Assembly (NCBI GenBank): GCA_037176725.1
Contig: JAZBRS010000011.1
Coordinates: 3,286,001 to 3,350,000 of the forward strand
DNA: 64,000 bases
DNA from: Posidonia oceanica
Lineage: Eukaryota > Streptophyta > Magnoliopsida > Alismatales > Posidoniaceae
Direction of reading: 5' to 3'
Numbering within the stretch: position 1 is the stretch's first letter; the number at the start of each line of letters is the position of its first letter. Of this stretch, positions 56,001-64,000 are shown piece by piece. Made by a program: the position numbers and the translations under genes. The notes beneath the pieces were generated by a model. It did not search any database, had not been told where the DNA came from, and saw only the letters and a list, made by a program, of their open reading frames with translations.

Positions 56001-58653
56001 CGCAGCGAGCTCGCCGGAGAAGAAGGGTCCAGTGCGGCGACGACTTTGCGCGACAGGGGGCCAAACCTAGTTCTAAGGGGTCGGGAAGCAAGAGAGGAAG
56101 AAAGCTAAGCTACGGGTACAAGCAGGTACCTGTTTCGACGGCCGGTGCGCTCCCCCGACGTTAGTGGTCTGAGCAGAGGTCGGCGGTGAGGGTCCAGCTG
56201 CTGGAGGCGTTCCCGACGGCTCGCGAGGGTCCGGTTCAATTCCAGTCGACGCTCTGCAACTTTCTGGATGCTTAGATGCGAGCTTGCAGGCCAGCGGAAG
56301 AAGATGGCTTTTTTGGGTGTTGCAGGTTCTACCGGAGGTGGGGGAGGTGAACTGTGGCTCCCCGGGCTGAGCGGAGGCTTCCAGTGGATTGCTGGGCATC
56401 TGGTGAAGGTGAGGAGGTGTTTGAATTGGACAGAGGGATGTTGTGGAGGAAGTTGGCAAGTTGGGTGGATTTTGGACAGAATCTGGTGCAGGTGTTTGTT
56501 GTGGAGGATAGGAACTGTGGTGGGTGTTTGGATGGGATATTGGGGGGTCTGGAAAGGTGGAGTTCAGGCGAGTTGAGGGGAGGATTTTGGGAGGGTTCTG
56601 TGGTCTGTGGTGCGGGGAATTCTGAAGTGGAGGGAGTTGGGTTCTGGTGCTGGTGGTTCAGGTGTTTGGGCTCGTTCTAGGTTGATGCAGGGAGTGGAAT
56701 TGGTGGAGGTGATAGCTAGATGCTTGGGTGTGGTTGGGGAAGGATTTTGCTGGAGTTTGGGAGGCTGAGATGGGTCTTGTTTCAGGGGAAGGAATGCTGA
56801 ATTTTCAGAAGGGAGGAGGAGGGGAATTAGCTGGCTCTCTCTCTGGCTTCTCTCTCAGTTGGCAAAGGTGGAGGAGGAATGGGATGGATGCCGATTTTAT
56901 CAGGAGGAGGCTGGACTGGGTTGAGCGGCTGGTGGATTCAAATTCCACCAAGCGGGGGAACTGCAGCTGATGGCTGCGATCGGCGAGGCGACGCATGTAT
57001 TAATGCCGCCGAAGAGGAGGATGGGAAAGCTGAGAGAGGGTGTGAGAGCGGAGGGTGCTGTTGCTGATCTGATGGAGAGGGAGAATTGAATTTGAAAACG
57101 GGGAGGGAAGGCTGTTGCAGTTCGCGGGAGAAGAAGCAGAAGGCAGAAGAAGAAGGAAGATGAGAAGGAAGGGAAGGAGGAGGAGGATTCAAGCGAGTGG
57201 GCTGGGCTGAAGCTGCGGGGAAAAAGAAAGAAAAAGAGAAAAGAAGGAAAGGAGGGGAGAAGGCAGGAGTGGGCCGGGCCGGACAAAAAAGAAAAAAAAG
57301 AAAAAAATAAGAAAGAAAAGGAAAGAGATGGGAAAGAAAAAGAAGAAAGAGAAGAAAGATTAAAATAAAATAAAAAAAGGATTTGGAAATATTTTAGATT
57401 AGTTATTTTTAGGTTGAGATTTTTTAAATAGGTTTTAAAGGATTGTTTTTTAATTAATTAATTAGGGTTAGGAGGGGTTTTAATTTTGTTTTAAGTTTTT
57501 TATGATTTGTTTCTTAAGTTTTCTTTAAATTGTTTTTTGAGTTTGTTTCAAATGTTTGTTAAGTTTTTTAATTATTTTTAAGTTAAGTTTTTCTTGTTAA
57601 ATTTTTCCACTCTTTTCTTTTTAATTAGGTCTTTTAAATTGTTTTAAGTTTTAATTGTTTCTTTGGATTTGTTAATTGATTTTTAATTACTTATCCTAGG
57701 GTTTTTTAATTGTTTCTTCTTTCCTAGGATTTGCTTTTGATTTGTTGCTATTTTTAATAGGGTTCTTTCTTTTTGTTTGTTTTGGTTATATTTTTCTTTT
57801 GTTTGTTTTTAATAGCATTTTCCTCTTGTTTGTTTTATATTTTTTTAGATTGCATTCTTAGTTTTTTAGTTGCTTTTAGTTGGATTTTTCTTTTAATTGT
57901 TTGTCCAAGTTTTTTAATTATTTCTTTTTAAGGTTTTGGTTTGTTTCTCTTTTGTTTTAATTAGAGTTTTAAAGGTTTAGTGGGGGAAGAAAGGAAAAAG
58001 AAAGAAAGAAGAAAAGAAAGAAATGGAGAAAGAAAGAAAGAAAGAAAGAAAGAGAGGGGAGGGAAGGAAATAAAGATTAGAAAATCAAGAGATAAGATAA
58101 AAATAAAATAAAAATACAGATAAAATACAAGAAGGAAAGATGCATAAGGTGGGTCCACTAGAAAGCAAGAAAAGGGGGAAGAAGGAGAGGAAAAGAAGGT
58201 GAATGAGAAGGAGGATAGAGAGGAGAGAGAAAAGAATAATTTTGGAGAGAGAAAGGGATAATTTGGAGAGATGGGGAGGATAAAGGCTTGGAATTGAGGT
58301 GGGATTGGGTGAGTGTGTGGCCTAGGGTTTCTAGTGTTTAACCTAAGATTTGAAGTGCGGTTTTGAAAGGTTTTTGGAAGGGTTTTTGGGTCTAGAAAAA
58401 AGGGGGGTTTACCTAGGTTTTCTAGGGTTTTTGGGAGTGGTTTTGGTTTGAAAATCTATGGGCTTTTTGGTGGGTTTTCTAGGTTGAAAAGGTTGGGTTT
58501 TCCTATGGTTTTTGGATGGTTTTTAGGTTTAGGAAATAGGTGTGATTCTAGGTTTGAGTTTGAAAGGAAGAGTGTGGTTTTGGGTTTAGGTTTTGGTTCA
58601 GAAGCCACCAGAAGGATTCCACTAATCCAGCCTGTCAAAATGGGATGTCTACA
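53084..58653 (-). repeat. 5' LTR of the inner element
   Basis: Same ends as the 3' LTR (TGTAGTAATCCC at 53084, GGATGTCTACA at 58653). It has a 31-bp array at 53785-53925, an intact splice donor CCAAG/GTAAGT at 54411-54427 (minus strand), AATGCAATTT repeats at 54706-55270, the 245-bp segment (55286-55530) missing from the 3' LTR, and purine tracts at 57120-57360 and 57980-58270. Confidence 0.95.
54411..54427 (-). promoter_or_regulatory. Candidate 5' splice site in the 5' LTR of the inner element
   Basis: Minus strand TCTCCAAG/GTAAGTCC. Paired with the acceptor at about 52041 it would define a 2.4-kb intron that removes the LTR end and primer-binding site but leaves gag. Confidence 0.5.
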
Positions 58654-58889
58654 CATAGCAAATGTGCAAGGCAAAGCATTCATCACCCAAAAAGCATGTA
58701 TGGTGCCAAGCAATTATTTAGACGAGTGATGCAGGAAAATAAAGCAGCACAAGCAATCATGGCATAAAGCAGGTAAATAAACAAGCAGGCAGGTAAGCAG
58801 GTAAGGCAAGCAAAAGCAAAAGGCAAGCAAAAGGCAAGCAAAAGACAAAAGCAAGAGGCGAGAAGGCCAAGGCGAAAGTCAGAGTAATG
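58654..58889 (-). other. Leader of the outer element, LTR-proximal part
   Basis: It begins with the second CATAG copy and continues the AAGCA/GGCAAGC-rich leader that stops at 32846. Removing the inner element joins the halves. Confidence 0.82.
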
Positions 58890-58909
58890 CTCCCCAGCGG
58901 AGTCGCCAC
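58890..58909 (-). other. Primer-binding site of the outer element
   Basis: Minus strand GTGGCGACTCCGCTGGGG directly inside the LTR. It is the least mutated of the three copies. Confidence 0.82.
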
Positions 58910-61900
58910 TGTAGTAATCCTGAATTCTGATCGTCCATGCACGATACCAAAGCTCGCGTGCACCGATCAAAATAGGCTCACTATATGCGGTAGGATCCGA
59001 GGGAAGAAACTCGACTCAGAAACGCTGGCAAAAAGAAAAGAAAAGAAATGATAAGACAAAATCGGAGTCACCACCAAGTCTATTGAATTGGAAGATAGAG
59101 AAAACCGAGGGTAAAGCATGAAAAGACATGCAAAACCGGATGCAAAGAGGGGGCAAAGGGATGCAATGCTAAGCTATGCTATGCTGTGCTGTGACTCATG
59201 CCTAGGATAAAGGAAAGGTCGATGCGAACCAAGAGAAAGGGCAATGACTCCTGTTATGCACGGGGAAGGTGTTAGGCACCCCCGATACGTCCGAGAGTCG
59301 GTCTTTCTTAGGCAATCTCGCGCTAATGCAGGGCATTGCTAGCCTAATGCCTAAATGCCATGAATGTCTACCTGCTATGCATGGAAAATAAACGTGCTAT
59401 CTATGTGCTCAGCAACGCTGCTAGTGTTCCGAACCGAGCGGACCCTGGTTCGTGAGAACTCCTAGGCAATAAGCATCATAGCCCTAATGCAAATGCAAGT
59501 GATAAAACAAAGCTACGGGGAAAACCAGGCAATGCAAACGGCATGCAAGCGATAAAGCAAAGTGGGTGCGGAAAACGGTGTGAAAGCACGAAAAACGATG
59601 CAAGGCACGGAAAACGATGCAGGGCACGGAAAACAGTGCAAGGCACGGAAAACGATGCAAGTCGCGGAAAACGATGCAAGGCATGGAAAACGACGAGCAA
59701 AGCAAAATCAGCATTTTAAAACTGTGTCAAGCCAACTACAAGCGTTGGACACTGACAACAGCGGCGTCCAACATTGGACGCTGCCATTGCTAGCGTCCAA
59801 CAACTGCTGGAGGCAGACAGCATGCAAGTTTTGGAAAAGGATGCATTCTAACTATATGGATGCGATACAGATGCAGAAATGCAACTAAATGGGTGCATGA
59901 CATGCAGGACTAACCTGGTAGAAGATCAGAAGCAGGATCAGAGTGAGAGGCAAGCTGGGATCAAGGACCAAAGCAAGCAGGGTGTTGGACGCCCTTGGGC
60001 ATGGCGTCCAACGTTAGATGTCAGAGAGACAGGCGTCCAACATAGGCCAAAGAGAAACAAAAGAAAAAAGCATACAAAAGACAAATAAAAAATGGGAACA
60101 TGCATTTGGGCTACTGGAGATAAGCATAGGGCAAACATGCAAGCATGGAACACGAAAGAAACCAAAGAAACATTACCTGTGGCATGCCAGGCCAGAGGCA
60201 CAACCAGGACATTGGACGCGAGCTAGGCCGGCGTCCAATGTTCGACGCCTTCTCCAGCAGCGTACAACGCCCTAGGAGGCACAAACCCACAAAAGACTAG
60301 CATGGAAAATAGCAAATGAACTGAAGAAGCCATGGAATAATTGCAAAGGAAGCTAAATATGCATGGAAGCGCAGGAATCATGTAAGCGGGGAAGATCAGA
60401 GCAATATGCAAGCATTTAAAAGCAAACAGAGGAGTAGGGATGTTAGACGCTGGAGACAGCAGCGTCCAACGTTGGACGCTGAAGCCTCCGACATCCAATG
60501 CCTGTAGAATGCAAACCCACCTGTGCTAAGGGGGAGCTCAGCTCTAAACCCCACCTATATGCATGCAAACTACTAAGACATGCCAGAACAGGAAAGGAGC
60601 ATACACAGCAAGCATCTAATCCATGAGAAGCAAGTAAGAGGAAAGCATGCATGGAAATAAAAGATAAAAAGGACTAAAAGAAATAACATGCAACTTAAGA
60701 GGAGGCTAACAATCCTAAGCATGGTTGCCATAGAGGCCAGGCATTACTAATCATACACAGAACATGAATAGGCATCACAAATAGGCATAGTGTAAGCATG
60801 ACAGCAAGCTATATAGCTAACAGAGATGTTGGACGCTAGGTGAACCAGCGTCCAACGTTGGACATGGCTCACCCAGGCGTCCAACGCAGGTAGATGGCAG
60901 ATAGCATTAGGGCATGCAAAATGATTCAAGCAAGCATGGAACAGACAAGTAGGCATGGCATAGCATCTGGAAACGCATAAAGAAGGCATGCAGCATGGAT
61001 TTACAAAAAGAAACAAGCAATGGCAGAGCATGGCATAGCAGAAGCAAAGGCTAAGGAAAGCAGGGTGTTGGATGCTGGCCTATGCTGCGTCCAACGTTGG
61101 ACGCACCAGCTGGTGCGTCCAACACACTGAACTCCCTTCTGGCCACAAATCGTGGCCAAAAGGAACCAAAACTTCAAGAAAATGCATGGAAACATTCAAC
61201 CTAGCATGCATGAGCTACAGGGATGGAGAGCTTACCTGGTTGCGGCCTGGAACGGCGTGTCGACCTCCTTCACCGACGCTGCAGAAGTGGTGGCAGAGCT
61301 GACTCCGGTGAGGTCGTGTGGGCTGCTGGAAGCACGGGAGAGGGCGGCGAAGTGTCTGGGAGGAAGGTGGACACTTGGGCTTTGCTCTGGAGGTGGCGAA
61401 TTGCCAAAGGGAGGGCTGTGCTGGTCTGGGTGTGCTTGGGAAGAAGGGTGTTTGGCGCTGGTTTTGTTCAATGGGTGCTTGGGTTTTGCTGCCGAATTGC
61501 AGTAGCTTGAGCGGGAATTGCAGGCGAATGGTAGAGGCTTTGAGTGTGCTAAGGCCACGAGGATGGCAGGAGGGAGCGTGGGCATGCCAGAGGGCGGCGA
61601 CAGAGCTGCTGGTGGCAGAGAATCCAGCGGTGAATGGCAGTGAGGAGAAGAGAGAGCGGGAATGGTGCTGAGAGGGAAGGGATGGGTAGTAACTTGGCTT
61701 TGGAAGGTAGTGGATGGCATGGAGTGCGAGAGGGGACGGGTAGTAAGTGCGGGGAGGCGGTGGAATGGACGGGCGGTGAGCCGAAGGGGGCGGAGCAACC
61801 GCTGCTGCAACCGAGCCATTGGACGCCGGGGCAGGAGGCGTCCAACGTTGAACACTAGCACAGGGCACGTCCAACATTGGACGCTGCCTATTCCAGCGTA

Positions 61901-62116
61901 CAACACACTCAGTTGGCAAAAGGCTGCAAAAGGGCTTGGGTTTGAGCTAAAAAGGTTTAAAAATAGGTGTAAAAAGGCTTGGGGTTTTGGGTAAGGTTTT
62001 AGGCTAGGTTTTGGGGGTAGAAATGGATTAAAAAAAAAGGAGTGCCATTCTAGAGTCCACACGAGCCTGCAGGAGAAAACAACCAACTTCCGGGCTATCA
62101 GAATGGGGTGTCTATA
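58910..62116 (-). repeat. 5' LTR of the outer element
   Basis: It starts TGTAGTAATCCTG on the plus strand and ends ggggtgtctata (the terminal CA/TG end has one change). It carries the ggtgttaggcaccc block (59268), the 19-bp array (59568-59695), a splice-donor candidate at 61227-61243 and the same seven twin-hairpin modules as the other LTR. Confidence 0.92.
59741..61905. repeat. Seven twin-hairpin modules in the 5' LTR of the outer element
   Basis: Modules lie near 59742-59801, 59983-60040, 60210-60262, 60440-60510, 60827-60886, 61067-61125 and 61818-61902. Order and spacing match the other LTR. Arm changes are mostly single transitions that turn a Watson-Crick pair into a wobble or a mismatch. 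Confidence 0.85.
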
Positions 62117-62121
62117 GCTGT

Positions 62122-62880
62122 GATCATGAATAGTGCTTTGTGATCATTGCTAGATGCTTCTGCAGGGTTACTGGGCTATTGCAATTCGCCAAGTGTGCAC
62201 GTGCATATGCCAATCTTTGTATCTTGTGTCTTCTTGGGAACCAAGGGCACCATGCTTTGCTGTTCAGCCGAGGGTTACTCTGATGGGGTTGTCCAGTTGA
62301 GGAGGATTCTGCTGCCAAGTTGTGAGTGTGTCTGCAACGACGTGAAGTGTTAAGGGGGCATTTCGTAATTTTGCGAAAAGATACGGAAAATAATGCAACT
62401 TTCCCAGCTGAGGGTGCTACAGTGATTTTGCGTGACCTCGAGGAAACCAAGGAGCGTCAAGATTGGGTTCCAGGTCTGTAGGGCGTCCTGTCATCGAGTT
62501 GAGGGAAATTTGATGCTCTACTATGCTGTAGGATTATTTCTGCAATTTTGCCACGCACTGCAGATTGTTGACTGTTCTGGGGCATTTGTGATCTAGCCGA
62601 GGTGTTGAGGGGATGTCTCCACATTTTTGAAGGGCATAGCTGAAGCTCCATCAGATATTTGAGGTAAATTTGACATTCTGCAAAAGTTAGGGGCATATCT
62701 GCAATTTTTACAGCATTGTAGGAATATTCTGAAATTTTGCCGTTCTGAGGGGTTCTTCGGCAATATTAACAGGTCATGGGGGCTCACAATAACTTTCCTA
62801 AAATAGAGGGGCATTGTTGTGACTTTGCAAAGGTTGGGGAGCAAATTACAATTTTGCTAGACAATTTGCGCTTTAGCCCC
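62122..62880. repeat. Element G body with degenerate repeats, continued
   Basis: It continues the sequence interrupted at 22161. Units of about 45-60 bp combine gaggggcat/ggggcatt and gcaattttgc/gtaattttgc in plus orientation. No supported gene is seen. Confidence 0.55.
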
Positions 62881-63740
62881 TAGACACAAATTCTGTCATA
62901 GGCAAAAATTATTGTCCGAGAATGTTGGAGAAGCTTTTAAAAATTGATGGGCCCTGCCAAATAACTGCTATCAACCGTTTCATCTTCTTCTTTCATTTCT
63001 ACCAAAACTTGATTCATTTATTCATTCTTTTCTGATTGCATTCATTCATTTATTTTCCTATTCATTTGCATTTAATTCAAAACCCCTCTTTAAACTAACC
63101 CCCTGCCCTGCGTTTCCTTCCTTCTCTTCTCCTTCTTCTCCCTCATGTCCAACGGCTAGGGCTTTGCATCTCTTTGGTCGACGGCGGCAAGTGGCAGCAA
63201 GAAAGCGCAAAGGGCAGATGTCGGGCTTTTGTGAAGGACATACACGGCAACTACACGCAGCGGCAGTGAGGAGGATTGATGGCGACAGCGGCTCCAGTGT
63301 TCTTTGCAATGGTGAGCCATGTTTCCTCCTCTGCTCTCTTACGTTTCCCCTTTGCCATTGTTTGCCCTTCTATTTTTGTGTGGGACGGCATGCTGAGTGT
63401 GAGTAGAGGGAGTGTCGATCGGCATTATCAGGCTAGTGACGAGCACGGAGGGGCATTGGGCTGGCTGTACTGGGTGTCGGCAGCTCGGGGTTGTGGTGTT
63501 GGCTGGATGGCTCTGCGGTCAGTGAGGAATGGGTCATGGTGCTTAGGTTCGACGGCATAGGGCTGTGATAGGGATGGCCGGGAGAGTTGCCTTATTTTTG
63601 CGCCACTATGCCTACCTCTGATTTTGACTTGCTTGGATTCTGCCAAACTTTGATGTGCCACATGCACTATCTATATGCTCGTGTATTGCCATATTCTGCT
63701 TGCATGTTCAGACACTGCCTACCACTGCATTTTATTTTCA
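62881..63740. other. Unclassified segment next to a Tat protease fragment
   Basis: It includes an AT-rich and pyrimidine-rich part (62980-63140) reminiscent of LTR promoter zones, then GC-rich sequence with a short ORF (63164-63406) lacking any domain. It may belong to element G or to another insertion. Confidence 0.35.
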
Positions 63741-64000
63741 CTTAGTGCCTGTCCCAAGGGATGTTTAATCCTGCTCCATTGTCAACCAGCGTTAGGGGGA
63801 TGTAGAAGCTTTGATACTACACTGTGATGAACAGAGGTTGATTACGATTAATCCCTGCTGAAGGTAGCTCTTGACTAGAGAAAGATATGACTTGAGGTAC
63901 TGCAATCATGCCCACCATGCTTTCTAGGGATGTCGGCTCTATTGTGGGAGACACATGGGCGGCTTGGAAGACCCTGAGGAATGCTTTTCTATGTTTTGAA
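63741..64000 (-). pseudogene. Tat-type protease fragment at the right edge (minus strand)
   Basis: Read right to left it encodes the stretch ahead of and including the protease active site: F-Q-A-A-H-V-S, E-S-M-V-G-M-I, G-I-N-R-N-Q-P-L-F, then V-D-N-G-A-G-L-N. It matches the 47605-49251 product over its whole length. One TAG near 63820, in the place of a glutamine codon, breaks it. Homology stops after the active site at about 63745, so the rest of the protease is missing or displaced. It is probably part of element G, whose 3' LTR remnant is at 20505-20693. Confidence 0.85.

Larger units (their letters stand above)
32847..58653 (-). mobile_element. Inner 25.8-kb Tat/Ogre-type Ty3/gypsy element
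   Basis: The element runs right to left: 5' LTR 53084-58653 (5570 bp), interior 38197-53083 (14.9 kb), 3' LTR 32847-38196 (5350 bp). CATAG flanks both sides (32842-32846, 58654-58658). Size, long LTRs, a Tat-type RT with Y-V-D-D, and a second RNase H of archaeal type place it in the Tat lineage near Ogre. Unlike classical Ogre, I see no ORF between primer-binding site and gag, but there is an extra sense ORF after integrase. LTRs differ by only one or two per hundred by eye, yet coding regions carry many stops, frameshifts and a deletion. Confidence 0.93.
22162..62116 (-). mobile_element. Outer gag-only Tat-like element, interrupted by the 25.8-kb element
   Basis: LTRs are 22162-25463 (3302 bp, 3') and 58910-62116 (3207 bp, 5'). 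The flanks GCTGC (22157-22161) and GCTGT (62117-62121) form a target duplication with one difference. Without the insert the element is about 14.1 kb. The interior has a primer-binding site (58890-58909), a leader (58654-58889 plus 31968-32846), a decayed gag (29775-31967), hairpin arrays and a polypurine tract (25464). No protease, RT, RNase H or integrase is found in the 7.6-kb interior, so it must have depended on another element. Confidence 0.88.

Noticed and set aside
1..64000. Host genes, tRNA or rRNA genes
   Set aside because: Apart from the unclassified segments listed, the sequence is accounted for by LTRs, leaders, gag/pol remnants or repeats. I recognised no conserved host protein or structural RNA.

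Overview
The window is plant genomic DNA made almost entirely of nested LTR retrotransposons. I see no host gene, rRNA, tRNA or CRISPR array. A plant host is indicated by a Tekay/Del-type chromovirus (Ty3/gypsy), by very large Tat/Ogre-type Ty3/gypsy elements with a second (archaeal-type) RNase H, and by LTRs of 2 to 6 kb. This fits a large, repeat-rich angiosperm genome; the species cannot be named from the sequence.

Left part (1-20.7 kb). Positions 1-1151 are the leader and primer-binding site of a minus-strand Tat-like element, here called E. Its 5' LTR (1152-18502) is split by two later insertions. The first is a plus-strand solo LTR (1164-7184, target duplication ATGCC). The second is a complete Tekay element (7476-16562, target duplication CCCAT). 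Beyond LTR E lies a plus-strand Tat protease fragment that E had interrupted (18503-19240), an unclassified 1.26-kb segment, and a truncated LTR of another minus-strand element, G (20505-20693).

Middle and right part (20.7-64 kb). Element G's body (20694-22161, resuming at 62122) was interrupted by a minus-strand, gag-only element (22162-62116; about 14.1 kb without its insert; target duplication GCTGC/GCTGT). Its leader was in turn interrupted by a 25.8-kb minus-strand Tat/Ogre element (32847-58653, target duplication CATAG). That element has 5.35- and 5.57-kb LTRs and the order gag - protease/G-patch - RT - RNase H - archaeal RNase H - integrase, followed by an extra sense ORF. The right edge (63741-64000) is a minus-strand Tat protease fragment.

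How the parts relate. The outer gag-only element and the inner element have different LTRs. They nevertheless share the primer-binding site, the leader, the polypurine tract, the gag layout and a peculiar 3' region packed with short hairpins whose stems change in compensating ways from copy to copy. This looks like a non-autonomous element using the machinery of a Tat/Ogre partner. All the elements are broken. Where I could compare copies, the premature stops are nearly all explained by C-to-T or G-to-A changes, as expected from deamination of methylated cytosines.

The points I rate highest are the covarying hairpin arrays next to the 3' LTRs, the twin-hairpin modules (GCGTCCAACGTTGGACGC core) in the LTRs of the outer element, a probable 108-bp spliceosomal intron between gag and protease of the Tekay element, a shared LTR-to-leader splice layout, and a plant-mobile-domain-like ORF in the env position of the 25.8-kb element.
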